DNA of 5,622 nucleotides from an uncultured Burkholderiales bacterium (GCA_903926695.1 CAIYKK010000196.1:1-5622); one strand, 5' to 3'. Numbered from the stretch's first letter, positions 1-4,886 are shown. Notes: generated by a model not told the origin, from the letters alone. A program made the numbers and translations.

Positions 1-95
1 AACACAAACCGGCGCGCCCCAGCGAAGCGGCGCATACCCCGCGCCTGCCCGCCGTTGGGCATGAGTTCAAACTTGAAAGCCTGGAGACGCTGCAT
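1..95 (-). CDS. tnpB: TnpB-like RNA-guided nuclease (IS200/IS605 OrfB), N-terminal fragment
   Basis: Only the first 31 codons are inside the window; the gene continues past base 1. The visible protein begins MQRLQAFKFELMPNG and goes on with MRRFAGARRFV. This is the usual opening of TnpB/OrfB proteins: a basic, aromatic N-terminus with a 'K-x-E-L-x-P' segment, followed by an 'M-R-R-F-x-G-x-x-R-F-V' helix. TnpB proteins are RNA-guided DNA nucleases that use an RNA from the element's other end and help keep the element in place. The start ATG (95-93) lies 109 nt inside the inferred element boundary, a normal spacing. No good Shine-Dalgarno sequence precedes it (AATTCCAGC then ATG). The catalytic RuvC residues and zinc finger lie outside the window, so intactness cannot be judged. 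Confidence 0.85.
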   Translation of the reverse strand, partial: MQRLQAFKFELMPNGGQARGMRRFAGARRFV

Positions 96-140
96 GCTGG
101 AATTTTAATCATCGGTTTGACTTATTGACAGCGCAAGAAG

Positions 141-153
141 ACACCTGCGGTGT
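141..153. repeat. Small inverted repeat inside the IS left end
   Basis: ACACC-TGC-GGTGT is a perfect 5-bp stem with a 3-nt loop, located between the terminal palindrome and the tnpB start. Its role is unknown. It may be part of the folded left end or affect the 5' leader of the tnpB transcript. Confidence 0.4.
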
Positions 154-166
154 CCGCGCTCTGCAT

Positions 167-186
167 CCCCGCCCTGAAGGACGGGG
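167..186 (-). repeat. Subterminal imperfect palindrome of the IS200/IS605 left end
   Basis: On the minus strand CCCCGTCC, loop TTCA, GGGCGGGG forms an 8-bp stem with one G-T wobble. The AAAG just 5' of the stem (190-187) and the TTAC 17 nt further out fit the guide and cleavage site of the TnpA-recognised hairpin in IS608-like elements. On the plus strand the same hairpin is followed by CTTTT and could also act as a weak terminator. Confidence 0.75.
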
Positions 187-299
187 CTTTTCGCGCAAGA
201 AGGGTAAGGTTTTTCAAACGCGCAAAAATCCTTTTCGGCCAGCGCGCTCACGCGTTCGATGTAGGCGGCCATGTCGCTTGGCACCGGCAGCGCGGCGGC

Positions 300-1256
300 T
301 TAAAACCGCCCGGCGGTTCTGCGCTTGGCAATCAAACCGCTGCGCGGCCCCCGGTGACCGAGGTAAGCGGGCGCAATCGCCGCCAGCGCGGCCGGCTTAA
401 TCCCCAGCGCTTGCAGGCCGGGCAGCAGGCCGCTGGCGATGTTGTCGGTTGTCATGGCGTCGAGATTGTCGCGGCTCAGAATCGGTTCGCCCGGTGCCAG
501 CTCCATCAGCCAGGCCTGCAGCCGCGCCAGCGTGTCGGGCAGCGCGATGATGGGCCGGCCCCGCCCGCCATTGACGCCCGCCCAGCGCCCGGCCAGCCGC
601 ACCAGCTCTTTCAGCGTACACACCTCCGGCCCGCAGGCTTCAAAAATCTGGCCGAAGGTGTGGCTGTCGGGCAGGCAGCGCACCACGGCGCTGGCCACGT
701 CCTGAACCCACACCGGCTGAAACCGCGCCCCGCTGGCGGCCAGCGGAATCACCGGCAGCGCCGCCTGCAAACCGGCAAAGGCATTTAAAAATTTGTCTTC
801 GGCGCCAAAAATCACGCTGGGCCGCAGCAGCGTCACGTCCAGCCCGGCGCCGAGCAGCAGCGCCTCGCCACGCGCCTTGCTGCGCTGGTACATCGATGGC
901 GAATCGAGCGACGCACCCAGCGCGCTGACGTGAACGATGCGCCGTACGCCGCTGGCCTGACAGGCTTGGACCAGTTTTTGCGGCAGTTGAACATGCGCCT
1001 TGTCAAAAGACGCCTCGGTGCCGTGCAGGATGGCGACCAGATTGACCACTGTGTCGTGCCCGGCCACCAGCTGCGCCAGCGCGGCGGGGTCGTGGATATC
1101 GGCTTGCAACACATCGACCATTGGCATGGTTTGCAAATGCCGGGCGCTGGCGCTGCGGCGCGTGGGCACGGTCATGCGGCAGGCGCGCTGGTTGAGTTTT
1201 TCGCACACATGGCTGCCGACAAAACCCGTGCCGCCCAGGATCAGAATTTTTTTCAT
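300..1256 (-). CDS. NAD(P)-binding epimerase-like protein, complex I NDUFA9 subunit type
   Basis: A 318-residue atypical/extended short-chain dehydrogenase. Residues 4-14 (ILILGGTGFVG) are the Rossmann nucleotide-binding loop; DI at 53-54 follows beta-strand 3; S111 with Y123-x3-K127 is the catalytic triad pattern; RPSVIFG at 145-151 is the conserved post-catalytic strand. The C-terminal half (SRDNLDAM near 261-268, DNIASG near 271-276) is typical of bacterial proteins named 'complex I NDUFA9 subunit family', whose mitochondrial relative is an accessory NADH dehydrogenase subunit. The bacterial substrate is not established. The frame is open to 1403, but the extra 49 residues precede the Rossmann strand and have no similarity to the fold, so ATG 1256 is chosen. 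There is no Shine-Dalgarno sequence; a TAAATT box 7 nt upstream suggests a leaderless message. The gene is intact, with its promoter region shared divergently with the Cys-rich protein gene. Confidence 0.9.
   Translation of the reverse strand: MKKILILGGTGFVGSHVCEKLNQRACRMTVPTRRSASARHLQTMPMVDVLQADIHDPAALAQLVAGHDTVVNLVAILHGTEASFDKAHVQLPQKLVQACQASGVRRIVHVSALGASLDSPSMYQRSKARGEALLLGAGLDVTLLRPSVIFGAEDKFLNAFAGLQAALPVIPLAASGARFQPVWVQDVASAVVRCLPDSHTFGQIFEACGPEVCTLKELVRLAGRWAGVNGGRGRPIIALPDTLARLQAWLMELAPGEPILSRDNLDAMTTDNIASGLLPGLQALGIKPAALAAIAPAYLGHRGPRSGLIAKRRTAGRF
304..318 (-). terminator. Weak hairpin with T-run overlapping the epimerase stop codon
   Basis: On the minus strand AACCGCC and GGCGGTT are perfect complements separated by one base (effectively a 5-bp stem with a 5-nt loop), and the second arm runs into TTTTAA, which contains the stop codon. 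The stem is short and the U-run brief, so this may only be codon composition. Confidence 0.25.
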
Positions 1257-1263
1257 ATCGGCT

Positions 1264-1269
1264 AATTTA
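1264..1269 (-). promoter_or_regulatory. Possible -10 box of a leaderless promoter for the epimerase-like gene
   Basis: On the minus strand TAAATT (4 of 6 matches to TATAAT) ends 7 nt before the start ATG at 1256, which would place transcription initiation at or next to the start codon. No convincing -35 box stands at the right distance, and there is no ribosome-binding site to explain initiation otherwise. Confidence 0.3.
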
Positions 1270-1349
1270 GCGGGTTGGGTTGAGCTTGCCCGGAAAAATG
1301 ATTTTTTGTCACCACTGTAGTTTTTCCGGCTGCCCGCGTGGCGTGCGGA

Positions 1350-1379
1350 TTTTGCCAGCTTCGGCCAGCTTTTGCCAGC
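1350..1379. repeat. Three tandem 10-bp repeats in the divergent intergenic region
   Basis: Three decamers lie head to tail: TTTTGCCAGC (1350-1359), TTCGGCCAGC (1360-1369), TTTTGCCAGC (1370-1379). Units 1 and 3 are identical; unit 2 differs at two positions. The 10-bp period matches one helical turn, so copies face the same side of the DNA. They lie between the divergent genes starting at 1256 (minus) and 1490 (plus). A regulator-binding site is possible, but no known operator is recognised. Confidence 0.4.
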
Positions 1380-1489
1380 GTTGTCGCCGGTGCATACTGC
1401 CAAGCGCTGATCTCGCTGATCAGGTTCTGATGGGCGGCGCGCCAGCCGCCGGTCGGGTTTTTACTGTTTTTTTCAACAGAAAGTGCCTT

Positions 1490-1981
1490 GTGCGACAACT
1501 TCAATTCAACCGTTTTTTCTGTGTCATCGGCACTTTTGTGGCCGTGCTGGCTTCGTCGGCCTGTTCCGGCCTGCAGGCCGCGCCGCAGCTGCAGCCGCCC
1601 TTGGTGGGAAACACGCTGGACCAGCACGGCTGCAACGCTTCCACTGGCGCTTCGTGGTGCGCCAAGGAAAAAGCCTGCGTGCAGCCCTGGGTGCTGTCGG
1701 CCCAAAAGGGTTTCGAGAAGGGCAATAAAGCGGCGTTTGACGCCTATTGCCAGGCGCCAGCGCCAACCCCAACCCCGGCATCGGCACCGGCACCTGCGCC
1801 CCCGCCTATGCCAGTTGTCGGTGGCCAGCGCGACGCGCACGGCTGCCTGCCCGCGGCGGGTTACTCGTGGTGCGCCAAAGAAAACGCCTGTGTTCGGCCT
1901 TGGGAGCTGTCAGCCCAAAAAGGTTTCCCGAACGGTGACAAAGCGGCGTTCGATGCCTATTGCACCGCCAGCGCCAAATAA
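1490..1981 (+). CDS. Small exported protein with two Cys-rich tandem modules
   Basis: I do not recognise a named family. From GTG 1490 the product is 163 residues. The start is chosen because AGAAAG lies 6 nt upstream and a basic-hydrophobic export signal follows (MRQLQFNRFF, then VIGTFVAVLASSAC). The frame is open upstream to 1280, but that part lacks any signal and looks non-coding. Cleavage could follow A30 (LQA), or C25 could be lipidated, although S at -3 is a poor lipobox. Residues 44-87 and 115-158 are two 44-residue repeats with 32 identical positions. Each holds four cysteines (G-C, S-W-C, A-C-V, A-Y-C) and the core W-C-A-K-E-x-A-C-V-x-P-W, fitting two disulfides per module in the periplasm. 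A 27-residue Pro/Ala/Thr linker (88-114) joins them. The gene stands alone and divergent from the epimerase-like gene. Function unknown; an extracytoplasmic binding or inhibitor-like role would be a guess. Confidence 0.75.
   Translation: MRQLQFNRFFCVIGTFVAVLASSACSGLQAAPQLQPPLVGNTLDQHGCNASTGASWCAKEKACVQPWVLSAQKGFEKGNKAAFDAYCQAPAPTPTPASAPAPAPPPMPVVGGQRDAHGCLPAAGYSWCAKENACVRPWELSAQKGFPNGDKAAFDAYCTASAK
1619..1750 (+). repeat. Cys-rich module, copy 1
   Basis: Forty-four codons from DQHGC to AFDAYC. It is exactly as long as copy 2 (1832-1963), shares 32 of 44 residues with it, and the DNA is also very similar, so this is an internal gene duplication rather than convergence. All four cysteines, both tryptophans and the LSAQKGF stretch are retained. 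Confidence 0.85.
1832..1963 (+). repeat. Cys-rich module, copy 2
   Basis: Forty-four codons from DAHGC to AFDAYC. Differences from copy 1 cluster at residues 6-11 of the module (the loop between the first and second cysteine) and at 33-36, while the Cys/Trp scaffold and the AQKGF and KAAFDAYC stretches are unchanged. Confidence 0.85.
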
Positions 1982-1995
1982 CCTTCGCGCCTGAA

Positions 1996-2060
1996 TTAGC
2001 TGGCAGGTCGCTCGATCTGGCGCGGTTTGCCCGCCGCGTCCAGCGCCACATAGGTCAGGC
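1996..2060 (-). pseudogene. C-terminal remnant of an acyl-CoA thioesterase (YciA-like hotdog)
   Basis: On the minus strand the last 20 codons of a gene remain, reading LTYVALDAAGKPRQ and six further residues to a TAA at 1998-1996. 'A-x-L/F-T-Y-V-A-L-D-x-x-G-K-P-R' is the usual last beta strand and tail of YciA-type acyl-CoA thioesterases (about 130-160 residues). The open frame runs directly into the ISAs1 end at 2061, so the 5' part, including the active-site region, is missing. It is not present on the other side of the IS either. The stop faces the stop of the Cys-rich protein gene (14 bp between them), an ordinary convergent layout. Identification rests on a short segment; the frame, codon use and position support it. 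Confidence 0.65.
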
Positions 2061-2075
2061 CAGGGCTGTCCCATC
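2061..2075 (+). repeat. Left terminal inverted repeat of the ISAs1 element
   Basis: CAGGGCTGTCCCATC, an exact inverted match to 3269-3283. It is followed by a run of A residues on the inner side; the right end also has an A-rich inner side. Confidence 0.92.
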
Positions 2076-2112
2076 TAAAAAAACCTTGCCGTAAATTCAT
2101 ACACTGAAAGCA

Positions 2113-3270
2113 ATGTTCAAGAAAGGATTGGCAGTGGAGCGACAAATGGCAGAGAAATTTCAAGAGCACTTTGGGAACATGACGGATCCCCGGGTGGAGC
2201 GCACCAAGCTGTATCCACTGGAGGAAATTCTTTTTGTGCTGTTGTGCGGCTCGGTATGCGGGGCAGAAAGCTGGCGCGACTTTGTCATGTTTGGGCAGGA
2301 GAAACTCGATTTTCTGCGCGAGTATTTTCCTTTTTCAGCGGGAATTCCCTGTAAGAACACCTTTGCCCGCGTCACGGATGCGCTGGATCCCGAGCAGTTT
2401 CGCGCCTGTTTTATCGCCTGGACAGCCTCGCTGCAAGCGGTGCCGGGAGAAGTCATCGCCATTGATGGAAAAACCCTGCGTAACAGCGGCGATGAGGCCA
2501 GCTCGACGGCGGACATCCACACGGTCAGCGCCTATGGAACGCATTCGCGCCTGGTGTTGGCACAGCAAAAGGTGAGCGAAAAATCCAACGAGATCACGGC
2601 CATTCCCGCCGTGCTGGACCTGCTTGATGTCACGGACCACATCATCACGATTGACGCGATGGGGTGTCAGCGCAGCATTGCCAAAAAGATTCGGGACAAG
2701 GGGGCCGACTACGTGCTGGCGCTCAAAGGCAACCAAGGCACGCTGAGCGAAGATGTGCGGCTTTTCCTGGAAACAGAAGCGGCCAAGCCAGTTTCCACAG
2801 CCATCAGCGACACCTACAGCGAAGCCGACGCCGGGCACGGGCGCATCGAGACGCGCAAATGCGTTGTGAGCAGCCAGATTGACTGGTTGGAGCAAAAACC
2901 GTCCTGGAGTGGCCTGGCAAGCATCGCCATGATCGAGGAGACGCGCGAGTGCAAAGGGCGCACCAGCACCGCCCGACGCTTTTTCATCAGCAGCCTGCCG
3001 GCCAATGCCAAGCAAATTGCCCAGGCGGTACGCGCCCATTGGGCCATTGAGAACGCGCTGCACTGGATGCTTGATGTCGTGTTCAACGAAGACAAGTCAA
3101 CGGTGCGCAAAGACCATGCGCCCCAGAACATGGCCATCGTGCGTCACGTGGTGCTCAATATGCTCAACACTGCAAAAAAACATTTCAAGGGCATCGGCGT
3201 CAAGGCGTTGCGCAAAAAAGCAGGCTGGGGGAATGACAACTTGCGGTTGATTTTGAAACAAAATTTTTGA
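2113..3270 (+). CDS. ISAs1-family DDE transposase
   Basis: A 385-residue DDE transposase that would cut and join the element's ends. The N-terminal associated domain (about 15-110) holds FGNMTDPRVERTKLYPLEEIL. Likely catalytic residues are D118 (AIDGKTLR), D181 (TIDAMGCQ) and E313 (HWAIENALHWMLDVVF). The conserved ALKGNQ (203-208) and GHGRIETR (241-248) stretches, and the NMAIVRHVVLNML tail (339-351), are also present. Length is normal and there is no frameshift, so the gene appears functional. Start: ATG 2113 is the longest frame but its purine stretch (GAAAG) is only 2 nt away. GTG 2134 (AAAGGA at 6 nt) and ATG 2146 (GGAG at 6 nt) have better ribosome-binding sites, and the true product may be 7 or 11 residues shorter. 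The stop TGA overlaps the right inverted repeat by two bases. Confidence 0.95.
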   Translation: MFKKGLAVERQMAEKFQEHFGNMTDPRVERTKLYPLEEILFVLLCGSVCGAESWRDFVMFGQEKLDFLREYFPFSAGIPCKNTFARVTDALDPEQFRACFIAWTASLQAVPGEVIAIDGKTLRNSGDEASSTADIHTVSAYGTHSRLVLAQQKVSEKSNEITAIPAVLDLLDVTDHIITIDAMGCQRSIAKKIRDKGADYVLALKGNQGTLSEDVRLFLETEAAKPVSTAISDTYSEADAGHGRIETRKCVVSSQIDWLEQKPSWSGLASIAMIEETRECKGRTSTARRFFISSLPANAKQIAQAVRAHWAIENALHWMLDVVFNEDKSTVRKDHAPQNMAIVRHVVLNMLNTAKKHFKGIGVKALRKKAGWGNDNLRLILKQNF

Positions 3271-3283
3271 TGGGACAGCCCTG
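3269..3283 (-). repeat. Right terminal inverted repeat of the ISAs1 element
   Basis: GATGGGACAGCCCTG, the exact complement of the left repeat at 2061-2075. Its first two bases are the last two of the transposase stop codon. Confidence 0.92.
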
Positions 3284-3569
3284 GACGCCGCCAGATCAAC
3301 TGGCGCGCCCGCCAAGAGTACGCGTATGGCCTTTATCGTTGCAAAACAGGGGTGAAGCGCGCAGCGCGGCGCGTTCGGCTGGATTTTTGAGGTCGCCGAC
3401 AACGGCATCGGCGCTTTGCCAGCACGCACCAGCCTGAACCGGCGTCAAATCTGGCCGCAGAAAACGCAGACTGAAACAGATCAGCGCAGCCACCCACCCG
3501 TGAAAAACCATGCTGTCAACGTTCCCGGCGCTGCGCTGGCACAAGCGCTCTGGCCGCTAAACTGCCCCC
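3284..3569. other. Unassigned stretch between the IS and cca
   Basis: About 286 bp with no gene I can support. It does not continue the thioesterase frame broken at 2060 on either strand. Directly after the IS, a plus-strand frame reads DAARSTGAPAKSTRMAFIV and five more codons to a TGA at 3353-3355. This could be the C-terminal scrap of a lost gene, but it has no recognised family. A minus-strand frame of 82 codons (3544-3296) also looks like chance. The last 35 bp appear to hold the cca promoter. Confidence 0.4.
3536..3563 (+). promoter_or_regulatory. Possible leaderless sigma-70 promoter of cca
   Basis: CTGGCA (3536-3541; 4 of 6 matches to TTGACA), a 16-bp spacer, and TAAACT (3558-3563; 4 of 6 matches to TATAAT). 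Initiation 6-7 bp downstream would fall on the A of the cca start codon at 3570. No Shine-Dalgarno sequence stands before that ATG (the preceding bases are CTGCCCCC), so a leaderless message fits both facts. Confidence 0.4.
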
Positions 3570-4886
3570 ATGAAAATTTACATGGTGGGTGGCGCGGTGC
3601 GCGACAAATTGCTCGGCCTGGCGGTGCAGGATCACGACTGGGTGGTGATCGGTGCCACGCCCGAAGCGCTGACAGCGCAGGGCTTTGTGCCGGTTGGCAA
3701 GGACTTTCCGGTGTTTCTGCACCCGCACACCCGCGAGGAATACGCGCTGGCGCGTACCGAGCGCAGCACCGCACGCGGTTACCGGGGTTTTGAAGTCTAT
3801 GCCGCGCCCGAAGTCACGCTGGAGCAGGATCTGGCGCGGCGCGATCTGACGATCAACGCGATGGCCGTTCCCGCCCGCTCCGACAGCGCTGGTGCCGCAG
3901 GGAAGCCAGATGCAGCGACGCATCCCGAAAAGCCCGCCAGCGGGTTCGAGCCGGATTTAGCGGCGCTGATTGACCCCTACGGCGGCCAAAAAGACCTTCA
4001 GGAAAAAGTGCTTCGCCACGTCACTGGGGCTTTCCGCGAAGACCCGGTGCGGATTCTGCGGCTGGCGCGGTTTGCGGCGAGGTTCCGCGATTTTTCAGTC
4101 GCGCCCGAAACGCTGGCGCTGATGCAGGAGATGGTGGCCGACGGCGAAGCCGATGCGCTGGTGCCAGAGCGTGTCTGGCAGGAGTTGGCGTGCGGCCTGA
4201 TGGAAAGCCAGCCGTCGCGCATGCTCGACGTGCTGCGCGACTGCGGCGCGCTGGCCCATTTACTGCCCGAAGTGGCCGCCCTGTGGGGCGTGCCCCAGCG
4301 CGCCGACTTCCACCCGGAAGTCGATACCGGCATTCATTTGATGATGGTGCTGGACATGGCCGCGCAGTTGGGCGCATCGCTGCCGGTGCGTTTTGCCTGC
4401 CTGTGTCACGACCTGGGCAAGGCCACCACGCCCGCCGATGTGCTGCCGCGCCACCTCGGCCACGAAGAGCGCAGCGCCCGGCTGCTCAAAGGCGTGTGCC
4501 AGCGCCTGCGCGTGCCGACCGACTGCCGCGAGATGGCCGACGTGGTGGCGCGTGAGCACGGCAACATTCACCGCAGCGGCGAATTCAGCCCCGCCGCCGT
4601 GGTGCGCCTGCTGGAGCGCTGCGACGCCTTTCGCAAACCGCAGCGCTTTGCCGACATCTTGCTGGCCTGCGAATGCGACGCTCGCGGGCGCTTGCACTTT
4701 GAGAATTCGCCTTACCCGCAGCGGCCCCGGCTGCTGGCGGCGCTGGCGGCGGCGCAATCCGTCGCCACGGACGTGGTCGCCGCCGAAGCCATCGCCCAAG
4801 GCCAGAGCGGCCCGAAAATTGGCCAGCGCATTCAGCAGGCGCGGGTCGCAGCCATCGGGAAAAGCCAGATTCACGACACGATATAA
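3570..4886 (+). CDS. cca: CCA tRNA nucleotidyltransferase with HD phosphohydrolase domain
   Basis: Adds or repairs the 3' CCA end of tRNAs from CTP and ATP without a nucleic acid template; cytoplasmic. 438 residues, a bacterial type-1 enzyme close to E. coli Cca (412). GGAVRD (7-12) is the nucleotidyltransferase loop; D21 and D23 (DHDW) bind the catalytic metals; RRDLTINAM (90-98) and EDPVRILRLARFAARF (157-172) are the neck and nucleotide-selection motifs. HPEVDTGIH (248-256) and H280-D281 (CHDLGK) form the HD domain that gives the multifunctional proteins phosphatase and 2',3'-cyclic phosphodiesterase activity. The tail (YPQRPRLLAALAAAQSV, ending with RVAAIGK) matches the E. coli layout. Odd: an insert of about 20 residues after NAMAV (about 101-129; Pro/Ala/Ser-rich) where E. 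coli has a short loop. ATG 3570 puts MKIYMVGGAVRD at the N-terminus, as in homologues. The 3' end overlaps the facing gene by 16 bp. Confidence 0.97.
   Translation: MKIYMVGGAVRDKLLGLAVQDHDWVVIGATPEALTAQGFVPVGKDFPVFLHPHTREEYALARTERSTARGYRGFEVYAAPEVTLEQDLARRDLTINAMAVPARSDSAGAAGKPDAATHPEKPASGFEPDLAALIDPYGGQKDLQEKVLRHVTGAFREDPVRILRLARFAARFRDFSVAPETLALMQEMVADGEADALVPERVWQELACGLMESQPSRMLDVLRDCGALAHLLPEVAALWGVPQRADFHPEVDTGIHLMMVLDMAAQLGASLPVRFACLCHDLGKATTPADVLPRHLGHEERSARLLKGVCQRLRVPTDCREMADVVAREHGNIHRSGEFSPAAVVRLLERCDAFRKPQRFADILLACECDARGRLHFENSPYPQRPRLLAALAAAQSVATDVVAAEAIAQGQSGPKIGQRIQQARVAAIGKSQIHDTI

Larger units (their letters stand above)
1..203 (-). mobile_element. Left end of an IS200/IS605-family element (partial)
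   Basis: This is the left end of a single-strand-transposing element, read on the minus strand and cut by the window edge. Seen: a TTAC tetranucleotide on the minus strand at 207-204, then a 17-nt spacer, then an 8-bp palindrome (167-186) whose foot is preceded directly by AAAG (190-187), then a second small hairpin (141-153), and a TnpB-like start codon at 95. In the well-studied relative IS608 the left cleavage site is TTAC and the guide tetranucleotide 5' of the hairpin foot is AAAG, so both match. The inferred boundary is therefore between 204 and 203. Such elements insert 3' of their target tetranucleotide without target duplication or terminal inverted repeats. Whether it carries tnpA or only tnpB cannot be seen here. 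Confidence 0.8.
105..272 (-). pseudogene. Host open frame interrupted by the IS200/IS605 left end
   Basis: A 55-codon minus-strand frame starts at an ATG (272-270), 27 bp beyond the stop of the epimerase-like gene, and ends at TAA 107-105. Its first 23 codons (MAAYIERVSALAEKD..., ending ...KPY) are host DNA. The TTAC that ends this stretch is the inferred insertion point, and everything after it is translated IS terminal sequence. An in-frame GTG 12 nt upstream of the ATG is an alternative start; neither start has a clear ribosome-binding site. The host part looks coding (GC-biased third positions, helical amphipathic sequence), so it may be the start of a gene co-transcribed with the epimerase-like gene and split by the element. 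I do not recognise the protein. It could instead be non-coding spacer. Confidence 0.35.
2061..3283 (+). mobile_element. Complete ISAs1-family insertion sequence
   Basis: A 1223-bp element bounded by perfect 15-bp terminal inverted repeats, beginning CAGGGCTGTCCCATC on the left and ending with its exact complement on the right. It carries one transposase gene, whose stop codon overlaps the right repeat. The length fits the family (roughly 1.2-1.3 kb). The element is visibly less GC-rich than its surroundings, consistent with recent acquisition. ISAs1 elements usually leave 8-10-bp direct duplications. Here the left flank ends ggtcaggc and the right flank begins gacgccgc, which do not match. 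Confidence 0.92.

Noticed and set aside
150..788. Long plus-strand open frame opposite the epimerase-like gene
   Set aside because: It runs across the IS boundary and antisense to a clear enzyme gene. Its Arg/Pro/Gln-rich composition is typical of a GC-rich shadow frame.
1257..1403. Upstream extension of the epimerase-like frame by 49 codons
   Set aside because: The extension precedes the Rossmann strand, which is normally within the first few residues, and has no recognisable sequence. It overlaps the phased repeats and the shared promoter region.
1388..1430. CTGATC repeats (two exact copies, then TTCTGATG) as a CRISPR-like or operator array
   Set aside because: The copies are only 6 bp, unevenly spaced and partly self-complementary by chance; no regular repeat-spacer pattern exists here or anywhere in the window.
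1280..1489. Upstream extension of the Cys-rich protein frame by 70 codons
   Set aside because: The extra part lacks a ribosome-binding site at its ATG and would bury the export signal. GTG 1490 has AGAAAG at a good distance and gives a proper signal sequence.
2335..3063. 242-codon minus-strand frame opposite the transposase
   Set aside because: It is a shadow of the transposase reading frame with no recognisable domain, and the catalytic motifs are clear on the plus strand.
2030..3305. Short resemblance between the thioesterase tail (CTGGACGCGGCG) and the right IS flank (CTGGACGCCGCC) as a hidden target duplication
   Set aside because: The matching bases partly belong to the IS repeat itself, the orientation is opposite, and the similarity is too short and GC-rich to separate from chance.
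3296..3544. 82-codon minus-strand frame upstream of cca as the missing part of the thioesterase
   Set aside because: It contains none of the hotdog motifs expected in a thioesterase N-terminal region, has a stop before the IS, and is not in frame with the remnant.
4260..4874. 204-codon minus-strand frame opposite cca
   Set aside because: It is antisense to the conserved HD domain of cca, where codon constraint explains the open frame. Composition is unlike a real protein.
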